From Nitrososphaeraceae archaeon (GTDB taxonomy: Archaea; Thermoproteota; Nitrososphaeria; Nitrososphaerales; Nitrososphaeraceae), in the NCBI GenBank assembly GCA_021325295.1, contig JAJPHM010000077.1, positions 1-64,000 on the forward strand: DNA of 64,000 nt. The letters run 5' to 3'. The stretch's first letter is position 1; every line of letters starts with the position of its first letter. The notes beneath the pieces are model-generated. The model was not told the DNA's origin, ran no database searches, and saw nothing but the letters and a program-made list of their open reading frames with translations. Positions 42,461 through 50,607 of the stretch are shown piece by piece. A program made the translations under genes and the position numbers.

Positions 42461-43282
42461 ATGGATAGGGCATATCCCAAGGTTGCGGTAGTAACTGGGT
42501 CAAGTGAAGGAATAGGTAAGGCCATAGCTATTGCATTTGCAAAATCAAAACAGTACAAGGCAGTCGTGACCAATTCTAGAAAGTTAGAACATGCCCAAAT
42601 TGTTTCTGACGAACTCAAGTCATACGGCTGCAACTCTATTGCTGTCCAGGCAGATGTCGCCATGGAACAGGATTGCATCAGGTTGATAGATGAAACTGTA
42701 TCTCATTTTGGTAGAATAGATGTTCTCGTAAATAATGCAGGAATACAGAAGGCAGTGCCGTTTGCAGAGACGACACTGGATGATTGGTACAGGATAATCA
42801 ATGTGGACCTGACCGGACCATTTGTATGCAGCAGGGAAGCTGTAAAGCGAATGCAGAATCAGGATCCAAAGGGTGGATGTATAATAAACATATCATCTGT
42901 CCATCAGACAATCCCAAAGCCATTTTACGTCCCGTATGCAACTTCTAAAGCCGGGATTGAAATGATGACAAAGACGATGGCCTTGGAACTTGCCGGGGAC
43001 AACATCCGAGCAAACCTAGTAGCTCCGGGAGCAATACAGACTGACATGAACAGGGTCCTGCAGGAAGATCCAAAAGAACTTGAGCGTGTCCTTGCCGAGA
43101 TACCGATGAGGAGGGTCGGCAGTCCAGAAGAAGTGGCAAACGTGGTTGAATTTTTGGCATCAGACAAAGCCAGCTATGTTACAGGAGCCACGTATTTCGT
43201 CGATGGAGGCATGACACTCTATCCAGGATTTGGACCCCGATATGGTGTGTTTCCTAGCCACACACTCGGCTCGCAGGCATAA
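42461..43282 (+). CDS. short-chain dehydrogenase/reductase (glucose 1-dehydrogenase-like)
   Basis: 273 residues. Cofactor loop VTGSSEGIGKA (11-21), NNAG (91-94), catalytic S145, Y159 and K163 (PYATSKAG), and APGAIQTDM. Residues after the Rossmann strand 2 (TNSRKLE) include an Arg, hinting at NADP preference. Similarity to glucose 1-dehydrogenase or 3-oxoacyl reductase is general; the substrate is not determined. Intact and of typical length (about 250-275). Confidence 0.9.
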   Translation: MDRAYPKVAVVTGSSEGIGKAIAIAFAKSKQYKAVVTNSRKLEHAQIVSDELKSYGCNSIAVQADVAMEQDCIRLIDETVSHFGRIDVLVNNAGIQKAVPFAETTLDDWYRIINVDLTGPFVCSREAVKRMQNQDPKGGCIINISSVHQTIPKPFYVPYATSKAGIEMMTKTMALELAGDNIRANLVAPGAIQTDMNRVLQEDPKELERVLAEIPMRRVGSPEEVANVVEFLASDKASYVTGATYFVDGGMTLYPGFGPRYGVFPSHTLGSQA

Positions 43283-43416
43283 TAATGAGCTGATAAATGT
43301 GGTACAAATCTGTCAACCGCCTAACAAGGGGCTCAAACAAGAGTCGTAGTTGAAGTCTGCAAGTCTTCTTCGCCGGCCCCGGTATCCGCGATCGTATGTT
43401 GTAGAAATAAATTCAT

Positions 43417-43447
43417 CCCATGTCTGAAGAACATGGGTTTCTTTTTT
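43417..43447 (+). terminator. strong hairpin with T-run
   Basis: CCCATGT-CTGAAGA-ACATGGG (43417-43437) followed by TTTCTTTTTTC. It is a classic terminator structure after the SDR gene. The shape (AAATTCATCCC, hairpin, then GGGTTTCTTTTTT) also recalls the right end of IS200/IS605-type elements. Confidence 0.5.
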
Positions 43448-43583
43448 CCCATACCCTTCGTAATGCTAAAAACTACTTTCAACAATCAGCAGAATCAAGA
43501 CCTAAATGGTGAGCCCAAATAACTTGGAAGCCGATCAGATCAGATCAATTCTTATATCTTGTACATTCCTGTGGTACAATCAG

Positions 43584-43721
43584 ATGCCCAAAAAGACCAT
43601 TTATGGAAGATGCCCAAGATGCAAGACCAAAAGCGAGCTAGAAGTCAAATCAGGAGAGCCAGGAAGAGAAAAGTTTCGATGCAATCAGTGCTACGGTACT
43701 TTTGGCATGGACGACCTTTAA
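43584..43721 (+). CDS. 45-residue zinc-ribbon protein
   Basis: Starting at MPKKTIYGRCPRCK; contains CPRCK and RCNQCYGTF, a zinc ribbon like those in transcription factors, with KSELEVKSGEPGREK between. The frame is open to 43506, but the upstream part is hydrophobic and unlike the family. Small zinc ribbons of this kind are common in archaea; target unknown. Confidence 0.65.
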   Translation: MPKKTIYGRCPRCKTKSELEVKSGEPGREKFRCNQCYGTFGMDDL

Positions 43722-44017
43722 TCTCTTTTGCTTTATGTCAACTCCTCCGCAGGCTCAAGTCAGAACCTTGTGTACGTCAGCTGATTAGTTTTTTGTGATA
43801 AATACTTGTACACTGCATATTGCTACCATTTTCAATCAGTTTTACTTCTTTCATCTTTCTTTTGTCATAGATTGTCTGGAGAAACTTGTAGCAGACAGGG
43901 CAGACGCTTTGCAATGAATAGAATAAACAGCCGCGCCGGCAAAATAAATATGTATATGTAGGTCAAGCAAGCCCAAGCTATGCCATTCCTACTCGGATAA
44001 ACTCGGTCGTTTCTATT
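43722..44017. other. intergenic region, nothing clear
   Basis: About 300 bases in front of the minus-strand pair at 44018-44725. T-rich stretches can terminate the facing genes. No gene. Confidence 0.35.
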
Positions 44018-44419
44018 TTATTTCTTGTCTTTTCCAATGATCTCTTTTATGTGCATTGCAATCCTGTCTGCTGCTTCAAACATCTTTGGATTAAATTCTG
44101 GCTCTTCGTCATGTTTCCACCGGCCGTATATGCGAACATGGTCATTTAGCGGGTCTATTCTTATCTCTCCTTCATTTAGCAGCACATCTTTCAGCAGAGC
44201 ATCCAGTTGCGAGTCGGATTGGAGTGCATTTGCAAGGACATCCGACGTTTCCCACTTTACTTTTACCACCCTCTTTGATCCAAAATGGCCTTTTGTCACC
44301 GGAATGCACCTGCCTATAAGAAGAGACCTGTCTGGTGCAGATCCTTCTACGATATAGTGAACCTGGTAGTATTGCAGCGATCCTGGAAGTGGATTTGGAT
44401 CCTGGTATCTGTCTGACAA
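44018..44419 (-). CDS. hypothetical protein, second gene of a pair
   Basis: 133 residues, soluble, mixed alpha/beta: YQVHYIVEGSAPDRSLLIGR, FGSKRVVKVKWETSD, RIDPLNDHVRIYGRW and a final helix AADRIAMHIKEIIGKD. Starts three bases after the stop of the 44423 gene, so the two are probably co-transcribed and may form a complex. I do not recognise the fold. Confidence 0.65.
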   Translation of the reverse strand: MSDRYQDPNPLPGSLQYYQVHYIVEGSAPDRSLLIGRCIPVTKGHFGSKRVVKVKWETSDVLANALQSDSQLDALLKDVLLNEGEIRIDPLNDHVRIYGRWKHDEEPEFNPKMFEAADRIAMHIKEIIGKDKK

Positions 44420-44422
44420 TTG

Positions 44423-44725
44423 CTAGAACCTCTGGATTACCTGAACCATGTCAATGTTTCTTCCAAAAACCCTGACACAACCTCTGTTTGTTATGAGCTT
44501 GTCGCTTGAAGAAAAGTTATAGCTGTAAAAAGGTCCTGATTCAATGGGAGTAGAGCCGATATCAATGGCGCGACAATCCAGTCCGTTCTCTTTCATCTTT
44601 TCCGCAAGTTTTTCGTTTGGTGCAAGTACTGTTATCACATCAGGTTCTTCAACCTCGTGCGAGCCATGAGTGCTTGAATGCGACAAATGTCCATCACTAT
44701 CTGTTGCTTGCTCCCTCTGCTTCAT
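44423..44725 (-). CDS. hypothetical protein, first gene of a pair
   Basis: 100 residues. A polar, His-rich N-terminus (SHSSTHGSHEVEEPD) is followed by a small alpha/beta domain: VITVLAPNEKLAEKMKENG, CRAIDIGSTPIESG, CVRVFGRNIDMVQVIQRF. Operon with 44018-44419. Function unknown. Confidence 0.6.
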   Translation of the reverse strand: MKQREQATDSDGHLSHSSTHGSHEVEEPDVITVLAPNEKLAEKMKENGLDCRAIDIGSTPIESGPFYSYNFSSSDKLITNRGCVRVFGRNIDMVQVIQRF

Positions 44726-44876
44726 GCCAGATTTTATAATAAGCGGTCAAATAAAGCCTGCTATTGAAGGTTACTCGTTACTATTCGCCTGACGTAACGT
44801 AAGATGCTATTGATTATGACGACTGTCCAGGTACGTGCTGTCCACCTGAAAAGGCAAGCAAATAAAGTAACCTGGG

Positions 44877-45326
44877 TTACCCTGAACTTGAGATAATGCT
44901 TCCATCAGCGCTATCGACATAAAAAGTCGAGTTATCTTTTTCGTTCTTTACCTGCCAAGAAAAATAGCTTCCTCCTGTCTGCGGAGCCTTTGTAGTGGTG
45001 AGAAAATTACCCACCTGGTTTGTCGTGGCATCAGCTTGGTATACTTTGCCGTCGCCCTTTAGATATACAAAACTTGCAACATAGTCTTCTTTCGTATATG
45101 CCGTATTATTCTGTTTTTGCATCACAATTGATATCGCATCGCTTGCTGACACATCTTCTGGAGGAATAATAGAGCTTTGAAAATACTGAAAAGCGAAAAT
45201 GCCGACAAGCAGGGCCACCGTAAACGAAACGACTATAACCAATGCAACAACGTCTTTTTTGCGCATCCCTTCTTTTCCACCATCAAATTGCTGTAATTTG
45301 TACCTGACTACCTTCCTGCCTGCCAA
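44877..45326 (-). CDS. membrane-anchored PepSY-like protein
   Basis: 149 residues from a TTG at 45326 that directly follows the stop of the upstream gene; ATG 45266 (MRKKDVVALVIVV) is a likely alternative start. One helix at about residues 27-50, then an outer domain (SASDAISIVMQKQNN, GDGKVYQADATTNQ, FYVDSADGSIISSSG) whose last strand resembles the PepSY pattern of peptidase-inhibitor-like domains. Probably acts outside the membrane; partner unknown. Confidence 0.6.
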   Translation of the reverse strand: MAGRKVVRYKLQQFDGGKEGMRKKDVVALVIVVSFTVALLVGIFAFQYFQSSIIPPEDVSASDAISIVMQKQNNTAYTKEDYVASFVYLKGDGKVYQADATTNQVGNFLTTTKAPQTGGSYFSWQVKNEKDNSTFYVDSADGSIISSSG

Positions 45327-45512
45327 TCATCTTGAAATTGATATACAAAGGTCTCTGAATGGGTCCTTATTTAACGCAGACTGGTTCCTAAAGTCCACAC
45401 CCTTCACAAGCGCGGGACACATAACGTCAGGGAAGATAAAGTATGAAAAGAACAGAATTGCAATGATTAAACCCCCTATGAAGATAAGGAGGCCAGGCCT
45501 GAAAAAGCTCAA
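45327..45512 (-). CDS. 61-residue single-helix membrane protein
   Basis: Starts MSFFRPGLLIFIGGLIIAIL; a hydrophobic helix spans residues 7-29, followed by a short outer part containing two cysteines. It ends immediately before the start of the 44877 gene, so the two are co-translated and may be partners. Confidence 0.5.
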   Translation of the reverse strand: MSFFRPGLLIFIGGLIIAILFFSYFIFPDVMCPALVKGVDFRNQSALNKDPFRDLCISISR

Positions 45513-45609
45513 TTCTTCTTATGTAAATACGAAAGCCTTTCGGTATAACATCCTTTCCTTTGTAGCCATTTTTGAACAAGAGGCGCAACTGTGGAAGCAG
45601 AGGGCACCT

Positions 45610-45906
45610 CTACTCTGCTATCATGCTTCTTTTTGAGTAATACTTTTCTTCCGCTTCTCCTTCTCTTTTTATACCTCTTGTTCGGCCTTGGTGCAGATCA
45701 TGGTAAAAATATTCAATTCCGCCTTCTCCAAACCCTTTCACTCGTTTGATCTTTCTCTTCCGAGTCAGCCAGACTATTGCATAATGAGCTTTTTCTCTGC
45801 TTCCTATAATTTCAATAATGTCCTTGAGCCTTATCTTGCCAGTCTGGCTCTTTATCAAATGGTAGACAGACTCTATTACCTCAACCGGCTGGCTTTGACG
45901 CTTCAC
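45610..45906 (-). CDS. winged-helix-like small DNA-binding protein
   Basis: 98 residues, highly basic. EVIESVYHLIKSQTGKIRL and KDIIEIIGSREKAHYAIVWLTRKRKIKRVKG fit helix-turn-helix and wing elements with a two-strand beta part; the C-terminal 30 residues are charged and disordered. DNA or RNA binding is likely; no partner domain. Confidence 0.6.
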   Translation of the reverse strand: MKRQSQPVEVIESVYHLIKSQTGKIRLKDIIEIIGSREKAHYAIVWLTRKRKIKRVKGFGEGGIEYFYHDLHQGRTRGIKREGEAEEKYYSKRSMIAE

Positions 45907-46013
45907 AGAATCTTTAGTTGATTTTTTGCTAATAAATCTTGGTGGTAAAATTTAATATACAGCTTGACAAAAAAAACATCCCCTATTCTGTTTCAGTTTA
46001 CCTTTATTCTACA

Positions 46014-46035
46014 TATACTATAATATTTTAGTATA
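46014..46035 (+). promoter_or_regulatory. inverted repeat upstream of 46101 promoter
   Basis: TATACTA-TAATATTT-TAGTATA has perfect seven-base arms. It lies about 31 bases upstream of the box A-like CTATATAAG (46066-46074) of the 46101 gene, where an activator would bind. Confidence 0.45.
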
Positions 46036-46065
46036 AGAATAATAGTACATTCAGTTCTAAAAACT

Positions 46066-46074
46066 ATATAAGAG
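46066..46074 (+). promoter_or_regulatory. box A of the 46101 gene
   Basis: CTATATAAG, 27-35 bases before the ATG at 46101, with a purine-rich tract and GGAGAAG just before the start. Confidence 0.5.
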
Positions 46075-46100
46075 AAAAAAAGAAAATACTTGGAGAAGAA

Positions 46101-46313
46101 ATGCCTGCTTCTCGTTTCATAGACAAGCTACCTGAAAAATCACATCTTGCGAACGAACTATTGAGCTTGGGCGTTACACCAGCAAGAATCAAAAGGATAA
46201 GAAGCATAGAAGAGATGGACAGCTTGGTCGATACAATCAAGCAAAACTATGTCAAGGAATACAGAATGGCATACTCTCAAAGTAGCAGCCAATCAGAGAT
46301 AGTTGTAGCATAG
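46101..46313 (+). CDS. 70-residue helical protein
   Basis: MPASRFIDKLPEKSHLANEL begins it; two or three helices (VTPARIKRIRSIEEMDSLV, IKQNYVKEYRMAYS). The frame stops at TAG 46311-46313 but remains open and protein-like for 43 more codons (listed next). Good box A and a possible ribosome site support expression. Function unknown. Confidence 0.65.
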   Translation: MPASRFIDKLPEKSHLANELLSLGVTPARIKRIRSIEEMDSLVDTIKQNYVKEYRMAYSQSSSQSEIVVA

Positions 46314-46445
46314 CTTTTTCATAGCGTTAATAACGGCGGCAAGATCGAGCAGCAAACGGACTTGTCATCTATTCTGCAACAGAAGCTCGACAACATTGAG
46401 ACAACTAAATTCTTGGATACTGTCAGTCGGATGGGATTTGCTTGA
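46314..46445 (+). other. in-frame extension after the amber stop of the 46101 gene
   Basis: Directly after TAG the same frame reads LFHSVNNGGKIEQQTDLSSI and on (LQQKLDNIETTKFLDTVSRM) to a TGA at 46443-46445. The composition looks like real protein. Either the gene was longer and acquired a nonsense change, or a tiny separate protein starts at the TTG inside (LSSILQQK). No read-through signal is evident. Confidence 0.35.
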
Positions 46446-46530
46446 CGGATCATCCGTCCGTTCATTCGTTCATTCATTGATTTCGGATTGCCAATGATAA
46501 TATATCAATCAAAATCCATTAAATCCTGTT

Positions 46531-47979
46531 GTGGAAAGACCACCGGCAGATTCAGATATAAATCAGAATCAAAATCCAAATCCAAACTCTCGTCCAAGAT
46601 CGGCGACAAAGTATCCACCTGGGCCTTACTCTATGTTGCCGACAACATTGCTTTTCAAATTCATAAATGATCCCATTAACCTACTTTCTGACTGCGTACA
46701 AAAATACGGAGATATCTGTCATTTCAAATTCGGCAGACAACATATCTATCTTCTCAACCACCCAGATCTGATTAAAGATGTCCTGGTCACTAACAATCAT
46801 AAATTTGTCAAAAGTCGTGGAACTCAGATAATAAAGAAGGTGGTTGGAGAAGGTCTGCTGACAAGCGAAGGCAAGATCCATTCTATGCAGAGAAAGGCAA
46901 TCCAACCTGTCTTCAATCCCGATAGAATAAAGGCCTACGTCGATATTATGGCAAACCTGGGGTTGCAGACCTCATACAGGTGGAAAGATGGATCAGAATT
47001 TGATATCCACAGGGAGATGATGCAACTTACGCTAGCCATAGTAAGTAAAACGCTATTTGGCTCGGATATTGAAGAACAAAAAGCTGGCCAGGTAGCAGAC
47101 GCTGTCAGGGTGCTGGTTGAATATTTCAACAGGCTCAGGAGCCCTTTTGGTGAGCTTTTCGAAAAATTGCCTCTTCCTTCAAACCGAAGAGTACAGCGCT
47201 CCAAAAAGGTGCTTGACGATATTATTTACAAGATGATAAGCCAGCGCAGAAATGAACCTGGTATGGATGGCAGAGTGGATCTGCTTTCGATGCTTCTTGG
47301 CATAATGCAGCGACAATCAGCCTCTGGTGAAACGGAATACGAAATGGACGACCAGCAGGTTCGAGACCAAGCTATGACGCTGTTTTTGGCAGGCCATGAA
47401 ACAATGGCAAATGCCCTTACTTGGACTTTCTACATGCTCTCTCAAAACCCTGCGATTGAAAGAAAACTGCTGCAGGAACTTGAAGCAGTTGTAGGAAATG
47501 TCGCCGCAGACGAGAGCATTCTGCCTTCAGTAAGCCACATTCCAAAGCTGACCTACACTGAAACGGTCTTCAGAGAATCGATGAGGCTCTATCCTCCGGC
47601 ATGGGCTTTGGGAAGAAAGACGCTGCAAGACTACGAAGCAGCAGGGTATACTATCCCTGCGGGGTCTGTCGTGATAATGAGTCAGTACCTGATGCATAGG
47701 GATAGACGTTATTATGACCAGCCTGATTCGTTTGTCCCCGAGAGGTGGCTCTCTGAAGGGATCGCACGGCTGCCAAGGTTCTCATACTTTCCCTTTGGCG
47801 GAGGCCCAAGGTCATGCATAGGCGAGCCCTTTGCATGGACGGAAGGGATCTTGATGATAGCCATAATTGCCCACAGATGGAAGATAAGACTCGTGCCAGG
47901 TCACAATGTCGCACTTTTGCCTGCCGTCACTTTGAGGCCAAAATATGGTGTGCTTGTAAAGGCCGAGCGAAGAAACTAG
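46531..47979 (+). CDS. cytochrome P450
   Basis: 482 residues, starting at GTG. No membrane anchor, so soluble. P450 hallmarks: I-helix AGHETMANALTWT (287-299) with acidic-Thr pair, K-helix E349-S-M-R352, PERW near 403, and haem loop FPFGGGPRSCIGEPFA with Cys429. A proline start (YPPGPYS) follows a short N/P/S-rich tail. It hydroxylates or otherwise oxidises an unknown hydrophobic substrate and needs redox partners, which are not adjacent. P450s are rare in ammonia-oxidising archaea, so transfer from bacteria is likely. Confidence 0.95.
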   Translation: MERPPADSDINQNQNPNPNSRPRSATKYPPGPYSMLPTTLLFKFINDPINLLSDCVQKYGDICHFKFGRQHIYLLNHPDLIKDVLVTNNHKFVKSRGTQIIKKVVGEGLLTSEGKIHSMQRKAIQPVFNPDRIKAYVDIMANLGLQTSYRWKDGSEFDIHREMMQLTLAIVSKTLFGSDIEEQKAGQVADAVRVLVEYFNRLRSPFGELFEKLPLPSNRRVQRSKKVLDDIIYKMISQRRNEPGMDGRVDLLSMLLGIMQRQSASGETEYEMDDQQVRDQAMTLFLAGHETMANALTWTFYMLSQNPAIERKLLQELEAVVGNVAADESILPSVSHIPKLTYTETVFRESMRLYPPAWALGRKTLQDYEAAGYTIPAGSVVIMSQYLMHRDRRYYDQPDSFVPERWLSEGIARLPRFSYFPFGGGPRSCIGEPFAWTEGILMIAIIAHRWKIRLVPGHNVALLPAVTLRPKYGVLVKAERRN

Positions 47980-48527
47980 GCGCGCTGGAGCAGCAACCTG
48001 TCTTTTTTTCTTATCTCCCAGACAAGGCTTTTAGCCCGATCGACTACAGTTTCAAGATATGTTACGGTTCTTTCGTATTTTGAATTGCTGGAATCAGATT
48101 GGCTTGACTTTACCTCGAGGGAAAGCGCCTCAATCTGTGGCATTAATGGAAGGCGTAGAGCTTGGTTTTGCATATTGATGACATGCCAGAGCCAGCTTCC
48201 ATACTCCCTTGCAGCATGCAACTCTACAAGTAGGTCAAATTTTTTGGTCTTTGAATTCAGCTCACTCTGCACTCTGTCTATGTTAACCTGTTCTACTGGT
48301 ATACCAAATCCGAATCTATCATTAATCAGAACAAGTAAAGCGTCGATGGCACTTGTTATCTGGCAGAAAAGACAGTCCAGCTCAGCTTCGATTTCAGCGG
48401 TCATTTCGCTACCGATTCTGTATGAAGATTCTATTGATTTGATGTTGTCCAAATGGCGTTGAGCGCAGTATATCTTGAAGCTGACCCTGTCAGATACAAT
48501 GTACGGTGAGTTGCCATCGTTTTCCAT
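47976..48527 (-). CDS. hypothetical helical protein convergent with P450
   Basis: 183 residues, nearly all helical, soluble. Segments: VSFKIYCAQRHLDNIKSIES, AEIEAELDCLFCQITSAIDALLVLIND, REYGSWLWHVINMQNQALRL. Its stop overlaps that of the P450 gene by four bases. The composition suggests a helical-bundle scaffold or a HEPN-like fold, but the RxxxxH motif of HEPN ribonucleases is not seen. Function unknown. Confidence 0.65.
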   Translation of the reverse strand: MENDGNSPYIVSDRVSFKIYCAQRHLDNIKSIESSYRIGSEMTAEIEAELDCLFCQITSAIDALLVLINDRFGFGIPVEQVNIDRVQSELNSKTKKFDLLVELHAAREYGSWLWHVINMQNQALRLPLMPQIEALSLEVKSSQSDSSNSKYERTVTYLETVVDRAKSLVWEIRKKDRLLLQRA

Positions 48528-48689
48528 TGCAATCAGAGACTGTGTACTGGTAGAAAAATTTTAGTTGCGTAAATGGTTTGCATCGGCAGAATTACGAGCG
48601 TATAAAAGAGTATGGTGCTGGAATGCCTGTCTCAACTAGAGGATAGCAAAATAAAAGTTCCTGCAGCTGTGTTCTCGAAAATAAACGGT

Positions 48690-48965
48690 CTACCTATCAT
48701 CAGCCGCAGTAAGCGCGTCGCCGCTTGCTATCAGCCCATCCATGTCGTTATATGTTCTCAGGAACATGGAGCCCTTTTGAGTGGTCCTGTAACTTTTGCT
48801 TCCTTCCTCATATTCGACAAGTCCATTCTCTACAAGTATAGAGAGATATTCCTTTAGCTGCGCATACGACAGGAAGGCTTTGTACATTATCTTGGTTTTT
48901 GTTGAACCATGCTCAGCAGCCTGCAGTATCTGGGATACAATGTCAGTTCTGCTACGGTATCTCAT
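48690..48965 (-). CDS. single-domain winged-helix regulator
   Basis: 91 residues beginning MRYRSRTDIVSQIL, sharing the core STKTKIMYKAFLSYAQLKEYL and YRTTQKGSMF with the 5159 protein. A typical HTH_45-like regulator of the phylum. It ends in a short polar tail. It is divergent from the phosphoesterase at 49133. Target unknown. Confidence 0.85.
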   Translation of the reverse strand: MRYRSRTDIVSQILQAAEHGSTKTKIMYKAFLSYAQLKEYLSILVENGLVEYEEGSKSYRTTQKGSMFLRTYNDMDGLIASGDALTAADDR

Positions 48966-49132
48966 GGCATAACTCTATCTTAAACTTCTATAAAAACACA
49001 AGGCTATAATGATATAGTAGAATTCTCTATGCCTGGAGGCAGCGTTCCCGGCGTGTGAATACCATTTCTAGCTGCCTTGGCCAAAAAGCAGAGGATATCA
49101 ATAAAAGAAAAGAGTCGCCATCTAGATACAAT

Positions 49133-49636
49133 GTGAAAATTGGAATAATTTCTGACACTCATGACCATATAGGAAATGTATTGCATGCAGTCAGGATATT
49201 TCAAGATAGGCAGGCAAAAATTGTAATCCATGCAGGTGATTATATCACTGGCAGAACCGTCAGGGCATTTGCAGGTGTAAAACTTGTAGGCGTTCTTGGA
49301 AATAATGATTTGGCCAACAGACAAGAAATTATCAAAGCATTCAGCGACATCGGTGGTCAGGTAGAACAAGATGTTTGTGAGCTTGTATTGGAGGGGCTAA
49401 AATTCGCTGTCTACCACGGAACAGACAAAAGCTTGAAGGAAAAATTTGTTGAATCAAACAGATATGACGTAATAATATGCGGACACACTCACTTGGCAGA
49501 GAATAAAAGAGTGGGCATGTACAAGCACGCAGTTTTTCTAAATCCTGGCACTGCGCATGGATTATTTTTTGGCACCTTGGCCACAGCAATGATTCTTGAT
49601 ACACAGACACGAAATGCAGACTTGATCTACCTTTAG
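49133..49636 (+). CDS. YfcE-type metallophosphoesterase
   Basis: 167 residues from GTG 49133 (VKIGIISDTHDHIGN), which matches the family start; the open frame to 49055 adds a nonconserved part. Metal ligands: D and H in ISDTHDH, D in HAGDY, N in GNND, H in YHGT, and GHTH near the C-terminus. The family hydrolyses phosphodiesters of nucleotide-like compounds with two metals. Stand-alone gene, cytoplasmic. Biological substrate not known. Confidence 0.92.
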   Translation: MKIGIISDTHDHIGNVLHAVRIFQDRQAKIVIHAGDYITGRTVRAFAGVKLVGVLGNNDLANRQEIIKAFSDIGGQVEQDVCELVLEGLKFAVYHGTDKSLKEKFVESNRYDVIICGHTHLAENKRVGMYKHAVFLNPGTAHGLFFGTLATAMILDTQTRNADLIYL

Positions 49637-49823
49637 CCAAGATTATGTTTGACTTTTTATCTTGTTTATTTATCAGCTAGATTTTTACAATCAAATAATT
49701 TCGTCTTGATCAGCTATCAGGAAGCGATTTTGGGAAGGCCATTGTGCTACTTGGTTGAGATGGAAAGAGCAACCACGTAGAGCGGAGTAGAGTAAAGAAT
49801 ATTTCCAAGATCTGCTGACTATA

Positions 49824-50567
49824 TTGCAAGTGAGCTGCTCTATCGACTTCAAGTCGTTGAAAGGTCCCTTTTTGCTATACAAAAAAGTTGCCGAGCAGTA
49901 CAACGATCCTTGCATCCTGTCACATATCAGCGAATTGGTGCCTGAGGCTGTACTGAAGGATAAAGACATAATTCCAGCACTTCTGCGTTGGTTCAAGAGC
50001 GACTTTATGCACTGGGTTCCAAAAGTGATCAAATGCCCCAGATGCGCAGATAGAGGAAAAAATGGTAACGATACCACCATGGAGCCAGAAGTGATTGAAG
50101 GAACTTCATGGCAACTGCGCAAGGTCGAAGTTCACACCTGTCCAAAGTGCGGCGAAAAATACACCTTTCCAAGGTATGCCGAAGTCTTGAAAATAGCACA
50201 AACCAGAGCCGGCAGGTGCAGCGAATGGTCCATGCTATTTGGCGCTATCCTACAATCACTGTCGTTTCATACAAGAATTGTTCATGACTACCTTGACCAC
50301 TGCTGGAATGAAGTGATGCTAGATGGAAGGTGGATTCACATAGACTCCACTCTCCAGCTTCCCACCTCGTTTAACCACCCAAAGCACTATGAGCAGAACT
50401 GGGGCAAGGAATACTATTTTGTTTTCGCTTTTATGGCAGATAATATACAGGATGTTACTCTCTCCTATACAGAGCATTGGGCTCAAGTTCAAAAGAGGAG
50501 AATGTCACTTCAACACGGCGATGATTTGCTTCCGAATCTATTGAAGTTCTATCGTTCACTTTCGTAG
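49824..50567 (+). CDS. peptide:N-glycanase (PNGase/Png1) homologue, transglutaminase fold
   Basis: 247 residues, no signal peptide. The match to eukaryotic Png1 runs in order: LLRWFKSDFMHWV (53-65), zinc pairs C71/C74 (KCPRC) and C106/C109 (TCPKCG), FPRYAEV (115-121), nucleophile C132 in RAGRCSEW, H159 in LDHCWNEV, D174 in IHIDST, and QNWGKEYYFVFAF (191-203), like the GWGKK-YVIAF of Png1. All catalytic and zinc residues are present. Png1 removes N-glycans from misfolded proteins in the cytosol. No PUB or C-terminal PAW domain. The start is a TTG at 49824 with a box A-like GAATATTTCC about 20 bases upstream; GTG 49830 is possible. Confidence 0.88.
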   Translation: MQVSCSIDFKSLKGPFLLYKKVAEQYNDPCILSHISELVPEAVLKDKDIIPALLRWFKSDFMHWVPKVIKCPRCADRGKNGNDTTMEPEVIEGTSWQLRKVEVHTCPKCGEKYTFPRYAEVLKIAQTRAGRCSEWSMLFGAILQSLSFHTRIVHDYLDHCWNEVMLDGRWIHIDSTLQLPTSFNHPKHYEQNWGKEYYFVFAFMADNIQDVTLSYTEHWAQVQKRRMSLQHGDDLLPNLLKFYRSLS

Positions 50568-50607
50568 CTGCATATGGATATTGGCTCGACCAGCAGTTAC
50601 TATATGC

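Noticed and set aside
43506-43583. Upstream extension of the 43584 zinc-ribbon protein
   Set aside because: The 26 additional residues are hydrophobic and unlike small zinc-ribbon proteins; the ATG at 43584 begins a typical one.
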